Below are positions 36,286-44,990 of a stretch of 64,000 bases of DNA, one piece after another. The stretch lies in the NCBI GenBank assembly GCA_022508565.1, contig JAFLUY010000007.1, forward strand, positions 49,032 through 113,031, in the 5' to 3' direction. How positions within the stretch are numbered: position 1 is the first letter of the stretch; each line of letters opens with the position of its first letter. The notes below the pieces were generated by a model. It was not told where the DNA came from and did no database searches. It was given only the letters and a program-made list of their open reading frames with translations. The stretch comes from Erysipelotrichales bacterium (lineage in GTDB: Bacteria > Bacillota_I > Bacilli_A > RF39 > UBA660). The position numbers and the translations under genes are program-made.

Positions 36286-37506
36286 ATGGAAGAATTAGAA
36301 AACAAATATATAGATTTAATTTTAATGCGTTGTATAAACTTTGATCAATCAAAGTCACTTATGGTTCATTGTGAATTAAAAGAACATTTTAGATTTGCAG
36401 AAAAGATTAAAAAACGTGCAAATGAACTTGGCATATTTGATGTATGTATTCATTCTGAAGATCATGATGAGATTCACGAATATTTAAAAAATACTGACGT
36501 AGATGATATAGTATTAAATCCTTTAATTGATAGAAGTGATTGGGAAAGATATGCATTAAAAGGGGGAGCATTAGTATTTCTTAATTCCAATGTTCCTGGG
36601 TTGATGGATGATATACCAGAAGAAAAAATGAATAAAATGGTCAATGAAAGAGCAAAATCAATACAATATTACAGAGCTAATGCTAGTAAGTATACTTTCC
36701 CTTGGTGTCTTGTAACTTTGCCAAATGAAAGATGGGCTAAATCAGTATTAGGCAATATAGATAATGCTTATGAAAAACTATTCTTAAATATTATGAAAAT
36801 GTGTATGGTAGATCGAGAGAATCCTGTTGAAGCTTGGAATGAACATATAAGAAAAAATAACTATTATAAAAATGTACTTAATGATTTAGATATTAGAACA
36901 ATTCATTTTACTAATTCTTTAGGTACTGATTTAACAATTGGTATGCCTGATGAGCACGTTTGGTTAAATCTAGATAAGCCTGATGCTCATGGGGGAATGA
37001 TAATAACTAATATGCCATCATATGAAATATTTTCAACACCAGATTATAGAAAAACTAATGGTATAGTTTATTCTAGTCGACCACTTTTATATAATAATTT
37101 AAGTATTGAAGATTTTTATCTGGTTTTTAAAAATGGTGAAGTTGTTGAAGCTCATGCAAAACAAGGAGATAAAGCACTAAAAAGATTAATATTTGAACAT
37201 GAGAATGCTAATCGACTTGGTGAAATTGCATTAGTCCCAGCCGATTCTCCAATATCAAATACTGGTTTAGTATTTAATACAACTTTATTTGATGAAAATG
37301 CTTCTTGTCATTTTGCTGTTGGTAGAGGTTTTGCTAGAAGTTTTGTTGGATATGAAAACTTAAGTGAAGAAGAGTTAGTAAAAAGAGGCTATAATGTTTC
37401 TCCAGTTCATGTTGATATGATGTTTGGAACAGCTGATTTAGAAGCTACTGCAGAAACAAAAGAAGGTAAAAAATTAATATTTAAAAATGGTAATTTTAAT
37501 ATATAA
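36286..37506 (+). CDS. M29-family aminopeptidase (AmpS-like)
   Basis: 406 residues, co-catalytic metallopeptidase that removes N-terminal residues from peptides in the cytoplasm. Seen: the N-terminal domain (KYIDLILMRCINFDQ), Glu in RLGEIALVP, His in SCHFAVGRGF, and the conserved C-terminal HVDMMFG motif with following Glu. Length is normal. Own ribosome site (GGGTG) and a preceding terminator suggest a separate transcript. Confidence 0.93.
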   Translation: MEELENKYIDLILMRCINFDQSKSLMVHCELKEHFRFAEKIKKRANELGIFDVCIHSEDHDEIHEYLKNTDVDDIVLNPLIDRSDWERYALKGGALVFLNSNVPGLMDDIPEEKMNKMVNERAKSIQYYRANASKYTFPWCLVTLPNERWAKSVLGNIDNAYEKLFLNIMKMCMVDRENPVEAWNEHIRKNNYYKNVLNDLDIRTIHFTNSLGTDLTIGMPDEHVWLNLDKPDAHGGMIITNMPSYEIFSTPDYRKTNGIVYSSRPLLYNNLSIEDFYLVFKNGEVVEAHAKQGDKALKRLIFEHENANRLGEIALVPADSPISNTGLVFNTTLFDENASCHFAVGRGFARSFVGYENLSEEELVKRGYNVSPVHVDMMFGTADLEATAETKEGKKLIFKNGNFNI

Positions 37507-37527
37507 TTAATTATTAATTAAAATTTC

Positions 37528-37556
37528 TTGAATATTCTTTAGAAGTAAGATATAAT
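37528..37556 (+). promoter_or_regulatory. Promoter of the leuS T-box transcript
   Basis: TTGAAT (37528-37533), exact 17-base spacer, TATAAT (37551-37556). Confidence 0.85.
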
Positions 37557-37562
37557 TCTTGA

Positions 37563-37748
37563 TAAGCAGATGAAGAAAAAGTAGTAAGTTATGGACTATT
37601 TAAAGAGAGTTATCGTTTGGTGAAAGATAATAATAGAAAGTAATTGAACTTGTTTTCGGATGTGTTAGGGTAACTCCTTTATAAGTTATTGAGTAAAAAT
37701 TAAGGTGGTACCACGGCTCTTCGTCCTTAGGCGAAGCCGTGTTTTTTA
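37563..37748 (+). promoter_or_regulatory. T-box leader, specifier CUU (Leu)
   Basis: Senses uncharged tRNA-Leu. Seen: GATGA near the stem I base, GGTG box (about 37618-37622), specifier triplet CTT at 37649-37651 followed by G and by TTTTC that pairs with GAAAA of the 5' arm, and the T-box AAGGTGGTACCACGG (37702-37716). A terminator stem ACGGCT...AGCCGT carries six T. The transcript covers a small membrane protein gene and leuS. Confidence 0.95.
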
Positions 37749-37762
37749 TTGGGAGGTGAAAA

Positions 37763-38107
37763 ATGGAATATTTATTATCTTACATTATAATATTTTTAGT
37801 GATTCTTTCTGTCCTCTATATTTTTGAATATAGTATTAAAGATAAAAATGAATCATTAGGATTGCAAAAAAGTTTTAGATTTATTAAGAAAAAATATGAT
37901 TTAAAAACAGATAAATTGAGAACTAGAAAATTATCAAAAATAATAGTTATAGCAAATACTTTTATTCTGTCTATTCCTATTTACATTGTAATGTATTGTA
38001 ATTTAGGATATTTTCAAGTTTTAGGTATTTCATTTTTGATCTTTATAGTTTTAATTTTAATTATATATAATTTAATAGGTTATATTTTAAAGAAGAAAGG
38101 TTGGTAA
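37763..38107 (+). CDS. Small integral membrane protein in the leuS T-box operon
   Basis: 114 residues. Hydrophobic segments lie at about 3-22, 60-82 and 86-108, separated by a basic loop with KKKYDLKTDKLRTRKL. The ribosome site GGGAGGTG follows the T-box terminator directly, and leuS starts 2 bases after the stop. The protein resembles a conserved but unnamed membrane protein of gut Bacilli and Mollicutes relatives; function unknown. Its T-box control suggests a link to leucine or tRNA supply, but no transporter motif is seen. Confidence 0.75.
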   Translation: MEYLLSYIIIFLVILSVLYIFEYSIKDKNESLGLQKSFRFIKKKYDLKTDKLRTRKLSKIIVIANTFILSIPIYIVMYCNLGYFQVLGISFLIFIVLILIIYNLIGYILKKKGW

Positions 38108-38109
38108 TA

Positions 38110-40521
38110 ATGTATAATCATTTAGAAATAGAAAAGAAGTGGCAAGAACGCTGGGAAAAAGATAAAACTTTTAAAACTGATGTGTGGGATTTTTCAAAAC
38201 CTAAGTTCTATGTATTAGATATGTTTCCTTATCCGTCAGGAGTAGGATTACATGCTGGGCATCCAGAAGGGTATACAGCAACGGATATTATAGCTCGTAT
38301 GAAAAAAATGCAAGGCTTCAATGTTTTACATCCAATGGGATTTGATTCTTTTGGATTACCTGCAGAACAATTTGCAATAGATACAGGAAATCATCCAGCA
38401 ATATTTACAAATAACAATATTGAAATTTTTACAGAACAATTAAAAATGTTAGGATTTGCTTATGATTGGGATAGAGTAGTATCTACTAGTGATCCTGACT
38501 TTTATAAATGGACTCAATGGATTTTTAGAGAGTTAGTTAATGATGGATATGCAAAACAAATTGATATGCCGGTAAACTGGTGTGAAGAGTTAGGTACAGT
38601 ATTATCTAACGATGAAGTAATTGATGGTAAAAGTGAAAGAGGAGGTTTCCCTGTAATTCGTAAAAATATGAAACAATGGGTAATTGACATTCCTGCTTAT
38701 GCTGAAAAATTACTTAATGGTTTAGATGAAATTGATTGGCCAGAGTCAACAAAGGAAATTCAAAGAAATTGGATTGGTAAGAGTACAGGCGTTGAAGTTG
38801 ATTTTGAAATATCTGGTGGTGGTCAATTTTCAATTTACACAACTTGTATCGAAACTATTTATGGTATTACGTTTATGGTTTTAGCTCCTGAAAATAAATT
38901 AGTTGATGAGTTGAAACCACGAATTAAAAACTGGGATGAAGTAGAAAAATATCGTGAAGAAACAGCTAAAAAATCTGATTTAGATCGCACCGAATTAAAT
39001 AAAGGTAAGACTGGTGTTAAATTAGATGGCGTTATGGCAGTTAATCCAGTAAATGGTAAAAGTGTTCCGATCTTCTTAGGAGACTTCGTATTAGCATCTT
39101 ATGGAACTGGAGCTGTTATGGCAGTTCCTGCACACGATCAAAGAGATTTCGAATATGCAAATTACCATAAATTGCCAATAATCCAAGTTATTGAAGGGCG
39201 CGATATAATAGAATCTGCTTTTGAAAAACAAGATTATCTAGGTAAAGGCTGCAAATTAATTAACTCAGAAGAATTTAGTGGTTTAACTGTTGAAGAAGCT
39301 AAAGATGCTATAACTGCTAAGTTGGTAGATATGGGAGTTGCACGTAAAAAAACAAATTATCGTTTAAGAGAATGGATATTTGCTCGTCAAAGATATTGGG
39401 GCGAACCAATACCAGTAATTCATCTTGAAGATGGACGCGATATTGTCTTAGATGATAAAGATTTACCATTGGTATTACCTGAACTAGAAGATTATAAAGG
39501 TAGAAATGGTAAAGCACCGCTTGAAAATTCAGAAGAATGGAAAAACGTAACAGTTGATGACGTTAAAGGTGTTAGAGAAACTTCGACAATGCCTGGAAGT
39601 GCCGGTTCTAGTTGGTATTTCTTACGTTATATTGATCCAAAAAATGACGAAAAAATTGCAGACTATGAATTGTTAAAACATTGGATGCCAGTAGATTTAT
39701 ATGTTGGAGGACCAGAGCATGCTGTTGGTCACTTATTGTATTCAAGAATGTGGAATAATTTTTTGTATGACAAAGGAATTGTTCCAGTTGCAGAACCATT
39801 TAAAAAACTTGTTCATCAAGGTATGATTTTAGGGTCAAATGGTATTAAAATGGGTAAAAGATACCCTGAATATGTTGTTAACCCAGCTGATGTTATAAAA
39901 GAATATGGTGCTGATACTTTAAGATTATATGAGATGTTTATGGGACCATTAGAGGCTGATAAACCTTGGAATAATCAAGCCGCTAATGGAACTCATAAGT
40001 TTTTAGAAAGGGTATATCGTCTTTATACTGATGAAGAAAAAACAGTTGATTCAAATAGTAGTCTAGAAAAAGTTTATCATCAAACAGTAAAAAAAGTAAC
40101 TGAGGATTTTGAATCGTTAAACTTTAATACGGCTATATCTCAAATGATGATATTTATTAATGCTGTTTATAAGGAAACAAGTTTTCCAATGGATCAACGT
40201 GAAGGATTCTTAAAACTATTAAATCCAGTTGCGCCTCATATAACAGAAGAGTTATGGGAAGCAATGGGACATACGGAATCTATTGCTAATGAAGCTTGGC
40301 CAGAGTATGATGAGACTAAAATTATTCAAGATGAAATTACTGTTGGTGTACAAGTTAATGGTAAATTAAGAGGAACTATTATAGTTGCACCTGATACAGA
40401 TGAAGAAACAATTAAAGCTTCTGCTTTTGAAGAAGAAAATGTTAAACGTCATATTGAAGGAAAAGAAATAGTTAAAGTAATTGTAGTTAAAGGTAAAATT
40501 GTTAATATTGTAGTTAAGTAA
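38110..40521 (+). CDS. leuS: Leucyl-tRNA synthetase
   Basis: 803 residues, class Ia enzyme. ATG 38110; an in-frame start 9 bases upstream overlaps the previous gene. The HIGH motif is His48-Ala-Gly-His51 (GLHAGHPEGY). The CP1 editing domain has GTGAVMAVPAHDQRD. The KMSKS loop is KMGKR (580-584), a variant that keeps both Lys. Anticodon-binding and C-terminal domains are complete. Regulated by the T-box upstream and ended by a terminator. Confidence 0.97.
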   Translation: MYNHLEIEKKWQERWEKDKTFKTDVWDFSKPKFYVLDMFPYPSGVGLHAGHPEGYTATDIIARMKKMQGFNVLHPMGFDSFGLPAEQFAIDTGNHPAIFTNNNIEIFTEQLKMLGFAYDWDRVVSTSDPDFYKWTQWIFRELVNDGYAKQIDMPVNWCEELGTVLSNDEVIDGKSERGGFPVIRKNMKQWVIDIPAYAEKLLNGLDEIDWPESTKEIQRNWIGKSTGVEVDFEISGGGQFSIYTTCIETIYGITFMVLAPENKLVDELKPRIKNWDEVEKYREETAKKSDLDRTELNKGKTGVKLDGVMAVNPVNGKSVPIFLGDFVLASYGTGAVMAVPAHDQRDFEYANYHKLPIIQVIEGRDIIESAFEKQDYLGKGCKLINSEEFSGLTVEEAKDAITAKLVDMGVARKKTNYRLREWIFARQRYWGEPIPVIHLEDGRDIVLDDKDLPLVLPELEDYKGRNGKAPLENSEEWKNVTVDDVKGVRETSTMPGSAGSSWYFLRYIDPKNDEKIADYELLKHWMPVDLYVGGPEHAVGHLLYSRMWNNFLYDKGIVPVAEPFKKLVHQGMILGSNGIKMGKRYPEYVVNPADVIKEYGADTLRLYEMFMGPLEADKPWNNQAANGTHKFLERVYRLYTDEEKTVDSNSSLEKVYHQTVKKVTEDFESLNFNTAISQMMIFINAVYKETSFPMDQREGFLKLLNPVAPHITEELWEAMGHTESIANEAWPEYDETKIIQDEITVGVQVNGKLRGTIIVAPDTDEETIKASAFEEENVKRHIEGKEIVKVIVVKGKIVNIVVK

Positions 40522-40552
40522 AAACAACTTGTAAAAAAGTTGTTTTTCTTTT
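40521..40552 (+). terminator. Rho-independent terminator after leuS
   Basis: Stem AAAACAACTT/AAGTTGTTTT with a short A-rich loop and further T's. Confidence 0.85.
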
Positions 40553-40578
40553 AATATAAAATAAGAAAGAGAATTAGT

Positions 40579-41415
40579 ATGAAAGATCAAGAGTTAAAAA
40601 GATTAATTGAAAAATATAAGTTATCTGAAGATGAGCATGATAAGATATTAGAAATACTTAAAAAAGAATTATTTAAAGGGAAAACATCTGAAGATGAACC
40701 TTCTATGATGTTTGTTATTGGCCAGCCTGGATCTGGTAAAACAACATTTATAGAGAAATCAGATTTATCTAAATATACAATTATAAATTCGGATAATTAT
40801 AGAAAGTATAATAAATATTCAAAAGAAATATTAGATAAATATCCAATCTATTATGCAAAACTTACAAACTATGATGCACATTTATTAGGTGATGAACTTT
40901 TCTTATATGCAGTTAGTAATAAATATTCAGTTTTAAGAGAAAAAGCTCCAACTGATTTTAGTTTATTAGGTTTATTAAAATTATTAAATCCTTATGAATA
41001 TGAAGTTATTATAAATGTAATAGTAACGGGCAATTTAACAAGTTTACTTGCTACAAGAGAAAGATATGAAAAAGAAATATTAGAAAGTAATACTGCTAAA
41101 CTTTCTAATATTGAAGCTCACAATAAATGTTATCAAATATTACCAGAATTTATCGGTAAATGTATAAAATTTGGATTACATGTTAATTATATTATTCCAA
41201 CGGAAGATAGTTTTAAAATTATTCCGGTTAGAGAAGATTATTTAAAACTTTTAGAAAATTTAAGGGAAGAAAGTAATAAAGAAACACTTATTAATTATGA
41301 AAACAGAATACAAGAAATAAAAATGAAAATGATCAAAAGAAATGCGCCACAAGACCAATTTGACGAATTAGATAAGATTGATAATATTTATTTAAACATT
41401 AAAAATAATAAATAA
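40579..41415 (+). CDS. Zeta-toxin-like kinase without an adjacent antitoxin
   Basis: 278 residues. After ~40 helical residues comes a P-loop GQPGSGKT (48-55), then Asp72 in NSDNYRKY. In zeta/PezT toxins an Asp at this place activates the UDP-N-acetylglucosamine hydroxyl. A conserved Arg appears in the lid (ATRERYEKE). The C-terminal ~60 residues are helical. Zeta toxins block cell wall synthesis and normally have an epsilon or PezA antitoxin gene upstream; none is seen here, so this may be a housekeeping or self-inhibited member. Expressed after the leuS terminator. Confidence 0.8.
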   Translation: MKDQELKRLIEKYKLSEDEHDKILEILKKELFKGKTSEDEPSMMFVIGQPGSGKTTFIEKSDLSKYTIINSDNYRKYNKYSKEILDKYPIYYAKLTNYDAHLLGDELFLYAVSNKYSVLREKAPTDFSLLGLLKLLNPYEYEVIINVIVTGNLTSLLATRERYEKEILESNTAKLSNIEAHNKCYQILPEFIGKCIKFGLHVNYIIPTEDSFKIIPVREDYLKLLENLREESNKETLINYENRIQEIKMKMIKRNAPQDQFDELDKIDNIYLNIKNNK

Positions 41416-41474
41416 AAAACAACTTGTAAACAAGTTGATACTAACATACAATAAAGATTTTATAAGGAACACTT

Positions 41475-41529
41475 AAGTACACTTAAGTTGCCTATATGTT
41501 TATAGACTACCTAAATGGTAGTTCTTTTT
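41475..41529 (+). ncRNA. Candidate small RNA ending in a terminator
   Basis: The 206-base gap between the zeta-like gene and the 41622 gene contains an isolated terminator (arms 41505-41511 and 41517-41523, then CTTTTT) without a gene before it. TTGATA (41435-41440), 17 bases, TTTTAT could start an RNA near 41475. Its body holds two copies of the palindrome ACTTAAGT. It could equally be an attenuator or 3' processing site of the zeta transcript. Confidence 0.3.
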
Positions 41530-41621
41530 ATATAATACCAAGTACGCTTAGTATTAATATAAAAACTTGAAAATAAAATGTGTCTATGGTATCTTATAAA
41601 TAGTAATAATAGGGTGATTCT

Positions 41622-42974
41622 ATGAAAAAGCTAAATTTATCTCTAATAGTATTGTTAATGGTAATTGGCTTTGCAGCAACAACCATCACATTACAAGTAA
41701 AAGGATATATAAATTTATTTTTTGATGAAGATACTTTTGAATCAAGTATTATATTTTCATCTGTAAAAAGCAATGATGGAACAACAACACTATTAGAACA
41801 AGATACAATATTTACTCTTGATACAAAGGAGTTTACTGAAGTAGGAGACACGGCAACAGTTGATTTTATTATTACAAATAATTCGGAACATTATGATGCA
41901 GAAGTTCTAATTGAATGTGGGCTTAAAGAAGAATCTAAACTTTTTGAGAATTATGTGACTATAGAAGGATTGCCTGAAGAACCAATTTCTTTGAAATCAG
42001 GCAAATCTGATTTTGAATCGCTAACAATAAAATATAGTCAACAAACAGCAGCTGAATCTTTTGAAGTAGGAATTGCTTGTAAAATAGACCCCACTGCATT
42101 GCCAAAAGCAGAAGTAGACGATTCTGATGAAAAATATACAGTGTCATTATTAGTGGAGGGGAATGGAAAAGTCGAAGTAAAAAAAGATAACGAAAAAGTT
42201 GATCCTCCAATTCTTGAAATAGCACAAGGAGAAATAGATCAATTTACAGCAACACCAGAAGTAGGTTATTATTTATCTAGCGTAAGTTGTATAAACGGAT
42301 ATAAAATACTTGCCGAAGTAGGAAAAGAAAAAACATTAGAGCAAACAATAACTGTTTTTAATTCAAGGTTAGAAATTGAAGATGAATGTACTATTGTATT
42401 TGAACAGCTATTAGATGAGTCAGAAGAAGATGAATTTGAATATAGCATAGGTAATGAAGTTCAAATTTATAATGATGATATACTAGAAGATTTTTATGTA
42501 ATAAAAGATAGCGATATAAGTGAACCAACAGTAACTTTAATAAGTAAATACGCTATTGATACTTCTACATATAAGCAGTCAGACCCTGCACGAGCTATCA
42601 AGTTCGTGACCACTATAGATTGGAAATCATGGTGTACTTCTGGAAGTTGCAAGCTAATTGATGATGTGGAACCTTCTGAAAACTATGTAGCTCTTTATCA
42701 TGCATATTGGTATGGACAAAAATTAGGTGTAAAAGGAAGATTATTATATTATAGCGAATATTATGCATTAAAAGATGTAAATTCTGATCAAGCTAATGGG
42801 ACATATGCTTCAAATGGATATATAAACTATTGGTTGAATCAGGTAAATTCTAATGGTTATGCATATGCAGTAAGAAGTAAAAGCACTTATCTTGACAAGA
42901 ATTCAACATTAGTAAATGGTTGTGGACTTCGTCCAGTTATAGAAGTGCCAAAATCACTAATTGTTCACGAATAA
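41622..42974 (+). CDS. Secreted or anchored surface protein
   Basis: 450 residues. The N-terminus (MKKLNLSLIVLLMVIGFA) is a signal/anchor like that of the partial gene at the window end. Beta-rich domains follow: a sandwich with a T-x-D-F-I-I-T-N-N motif, an acidic middle, then a C-terminal domain with paired Cys (SWCTSGSC), many Tyr and a final GCGLRPVIEVPKSL. Such an ending occurs in secreted proteins with DUF6273-type folds. No sortase motif. Promoter TTGAAA-17-TATCTT (41567-41595). Function unknown. Confidence 0.7.
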   Translation: MKKLNLSLIVLLMVIGFAATTITLQVKGYINLFFDEDTFESSIIFSSVKSNDGTTTLLEQDTIFTLDTKEFTEVGDTATVDFIITNNSEHYDAEVLIECGLKEESKLFENYVTIEGLPEEPISLKSGKSDFESLTIKYSQQTAAESFEVGIACKIDPTALPKAEVDDSDEKYTVSLLVEGNGKVEVKKDNEKVDPPILEIAQGEIDQFTATPEVGYYLSSVSCINGYKILAEVGKEKTLEQTITVFNSRLEIEDECTIVFEQLLDESEEDEFEYSIGNEVQIYNDDILEDFYVIKDSDISEPTVTLISKYAIDTSTYKQSDPARAIKFVTTIDWKSWCTSGSCKLIDDVEPSENYVALYHAYWYGQKLGVKGRLLYYSEYYALKDVNSDQANGTYASNGYINYWLNQVNSNGYAYAVRSKSTYLDKNSTLVNGCGLRPVIEVPKSLIVHE

Positions 42975-43008
42975 AAAGAGATATTTCATTAGCTGAAATA
43001 TCTCTTTT
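42974..43008. terminator. Bidirectional terminator
   Basis: A perfect 15-pair stem (42974-42988 and 42994-43008) with loop TTAGC, A-rich left and T-rich right flanks. It serves the 41622 gene and the convergent HIT gene. Confidence 0.92.
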
Positions 43009-43372
43009 ATTTTAATTTATCATATATAATATCTAAATCCACTATTGGTTGTTCAACTTCATATCCTGGAGTCATATGAATATGGAAGTGTTTTATTTCT
43101 TGACATGTTCCAGAATTTGTTATAACTTCTATTCCCGTTAAATCAAGACGTTCATATAATCTTTTGTTCATATCTTTTATAACACCATTAATATGTGTTG
43201 CTTCTGCATCTCTAAGTTCTGTAAAATCTTTAATGTGCCTTTTTAAAACAATAAGTAAATCTCCATTTTGTTCTGGATTTATATTCATTATTACTTTTAC
43301 AATATCATCTTCATATATTTTTTTGCTAGAAATTTCATTCTTAATAATTTTACAAAATACACAATCTTTCAT
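43007..43372 (-). CDS. HIT-family nucleotide-binding protein
   Basis: 121 residues with the histidine triad His95-Phe-His97-Ile-His99 (KHFHIHM) and an N-terminal Cys pair (CVFCKII) typical of the zinc site of HIT hydrolases such as Hit/HINT. It likely hydrolyses nucleoside phosphoramidates or dinucleotides. Length is normal. It shares the terminator with the convergent neighbour. Confidence 0.93.
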   Translation of the reverse strand: MKDCVFCKIIKNEISSKKIYEDDIVKVIMNINPEQNGDLLIVLKRHIKDFTELRDAEATHINGVIKDMNKRLYERLDLTGIEVITNSGTCQEIKHFHIHMTPGYEVEQPIVDLDIIYDKLK

Positions 43373-43449
43373 GTTACCACCAAGACAATTATATCATAAA
43401 TTATTGAAATAAAGTAGTACTCTTGCATATTATATATCAGGAGGTTATT

Positions 43450-43956
43450 ATGGCTTATTATAAAGAAATAGTTACTAAAGCTGTTATAGGTAAGGGTAAA
43501 AAAACTATAACTGAAGAAAGAGAAATTAATCTAGGACAAAATATAGATAATGTTTTAGGATGTTGGGTAATTAATCATAGTTTTTCCGGGAATGTAGTTA
43601 ATGATTCAATTGTTGTGTCTGGTAACTATGATGTCAATGTTTGGTATTCTTGTAATAACAATACTAAAACAAACGTAATAATTAAAAACTTTAACTATCA
43701 AGTTCCAATGAAAGTAAAATTAAAAGAAAACTCAAAACTTAATAAAAATTCTGAAATAATTGTTAGGAGTTTAAATCAACCAAGTGTAAGTGATGTCGAA
43801 TTAGAAAATGGTGTCATAAAATTAATTGTTGATAAACAAATGGGAGTAGAGGTTATTGGAGACACGATAGTTCGTGTAAGTGTCGAAGATGAAATGGATG
43901 AATATGAAGAAATAATTGATGATGATATTGAAGTTAATGAAGATTATTTAACTTAG
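43450..43956 (+). CDS. cotE: Outer spore coat protein CotE-like
   Basis: 168 residues. ATG 43450 follows AGGAGG. The sequence follows Bacillus CotE closely in its core: YKEIVTKAVIGKGKK at the start, GCWVINHSF, the block YDVNVWYS and NNTKTNVI, and an acidic C-terminal tail. CotE directs assembly of the outer coat onto the forespore. In a genome that otherwise looks reduced this is evidence for endospore biology or its remains. In Bacillus it lies near miaB; here it is separate. A terminator follows. Confidence 0.88.
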   Translation: MAYYKEIVTKAVIGKGKKTITEEREINLGQNIDNVLGCWVINHSFSGNVVNDSIVVSGNYDVNVWYSCNNNTKTNVIIKNFNYQVPMKVKLKENSKLNKNSEIIVRSLNQPSVSDVELENGVIKLIVDKQMGVEVIGDTIVRVSVEDEMDEYEEIIDDDIEVNEDYLT

Positions 43957-43980
43957 TCTCAAAAGTTGAGACTTTTTGTT
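43955..43980 (+). terminator. Rho-independent terminator after cotE
   Basis: Stem AGTCTCAA/TTGAGACT with a 3-base loop and T-run. Confidence 0.9.
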
Positions 43981-44016
43981 TTTTATATTATAATAATCAT
44001 CGTTTGGTGGGGTAGT

Positions 44017-44484
44017 ATGGAAACAATTAATATAGGAGTTTTTAATATTGAAGAATATGATCCAACAAATATTGATCATAAATCAACTTTAGTTTCATTG
44101 TCTAATGATTATGATTTTATGTATATTGGTGATTTATTCTGTATTGAAGAAGAATTTAGAATCGCTAAAGAAAAAGGTGAAAAAGATACCTTAAATATAG
44201 CGTTTATTGCTGATATTCCAGTTGGTATGATTGGTTTTAATATTTTAGAAGGTAAATTTTATTTGCTTTATGCTGTTTTACCAGAATTTAGAGGTAACCA
44301 TTATGCTGCTCGTATAGCTTTAGAATATGCAAAATATTTATTTACTCAATATCCAGATATAGACTCTATATATGCATCAATTAATAAAGAAAATCATGCA
44401 AGTATGAAGAGTATAGAAAAAGCAGGATTTAAAAGGACTAGTGCTAATATATATAATACTAACTATGTTTTGAAGAGATTATAG
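44017..44484 (+). CDS. GNAT N-acetyltransferase
   Basis: 155 residues. ATG 44017 follows TGGTGGGG; an upstream in-frame start would encode a T-rich hydrophobic run through the cotE terminator and is rejected. Core GNAT features: strand LLYAVLPEFRG, motif A near RGNHYAARIALEYA, and the C-terminal NHASMKSIEKAGFKR typical of RimJ/RimL-like members. Substrate unknown. Confidence 0.88.
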   Translation: METINIGVFNIEEYDPTNIDHKSTLVSLSNDYDFMYIGDLFCIEEEFRIAKEKGEKDTLNIAFIADIPVGMIGFNILEGKFYLLYAVLPEFRGNHYAARIALEYAKYLFTQYPDIDSIYASINKENHASMKSIEKAGFKRTSANIYNTNYVLKRL

Positions 44485-44511
44485 TTTATCTGAAACACAT
44501 GGTATACCAAC

Positions 44512-44568
44512 TTGCTTAAAATATGTTTTTATGTTAATATGTATTTAGCAAGACAACTTGCATAAAAT
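44512..44568 (+). repeat. Direct repeat upstream of the candidate antisense RNA
   Basis: CAACTTGCTTAAAATATG (44508-44525) and CAACTTGCATAAAATATA (44554-44571) differ at two positions. The second copy overlaps the proposed -10 region of the plus-strand RNA and also forms GCAAG-ACAA-CTTGC. Confidence 0.5.
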
Positions 44569-44577
44569 ATAAAAGAG

Positions 44578-44660
44578 GAACATTCGATTTTCCAGTATTG
44601 GATGCCACCTCAATTTGTTTTGTTGGCACCTAATTCATTCACTGAGTTAGGTGCACTTTT
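44578..44660 (+). ncRNA. Candidate antisense RNA antitoxin
   Basis: TTAGCA (44545-44550), 17-base spacer, TATAAA (44568-44573) could start an RNA near 44578. It ends at a hairpin with arms GCACCTAATTCA and TGAGTTAGGTGC (44626-44637, 44643-44654) followed by ACTTTT. The RNA would be antisense to the 3' untranslated region of the minus-strand 27-aa peptide mRNA. No coding frame is apparent. Confidence 0.45.
44626..44660 (+). terminator. Terminator of the candidate antisense RNA
   Basis: A 12-pair stem with one T-G pair and loop TTCAC, short T-run on the plus strand. Confidence 0.6.
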
Positions 44661-44742
44661 AATTTATGGATACAAATAGTAACCTAATTAATAAAAGGAT
44701 GATTAATATGAGTGAAAAGATTAAAAAATCTTTTTTACTCAT
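44659..44742 (-). CDS. 27-aa hydrophobic peptide, candidate type I toxin
   Basis: Starts MSKKD and continues as a run of Ile, Leu and Phe with a single Arg. The ribosome site GGAGGT (plus 44751-44756) is 8 bases from the ATG, among the strongest in the window. The minus-strand promoter is TTGTTT, 17 bases, TATAAT (at about 44808-44837). A convergent RNA overlaps the 3' end. The start resembles the 18663 peptide (MSKNE, then hydrophobic). The leader segment GGACGCTACCTC (plus 44771-44782) is nearly repeated as GGATGCCACCTC in the antisense RNA. TxpA/RatA-like organisation is inferred. Confidence 0.6.
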   Translation of the reverse strand: MSKKDFLIFSLILIILLLIRLLFVSIN

Positions 44743-44990
44743 TTCACATCACCTCCAATCTATGATGACTAGAGGTAGCGTCCAACTTATCAAATGTTTC
44801 TAATTAAATTATAGATATTATTGCTGTTTAAAACAATAAAATATAATGATTTTTTTAAAATAATTATTATAGCTATTACAGATATTTTATATTTGTATTT
44901 TTTTATGTATAATGGTTGTAAATTGTAAAAAAATAAATTGATAAAATATATAGAAAAATTTGATTTTAATCCACATTTTATTCTTTTTAA

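Noticed and set aside
37507..37762. A coding gene in the gap before the leuS membrane protein
   Set aside because: The gap is fully explained by the T-box leader.
41420..41437. Hairpin CAACTTG-TAAA-CAAGTTG as the terminator of the zeta-like gene
   Set aside because: No T-run follows it; it may still stabilise the mRNA end.
44709..44804. A 31-codon plus-strand frame starting MSEKIKK across the second toxin locus
   Set aside because: It is antisense to the hydrophobic minus-strand peptide, whose ribosome site and composition are much better, and its start lies in a hairpin.
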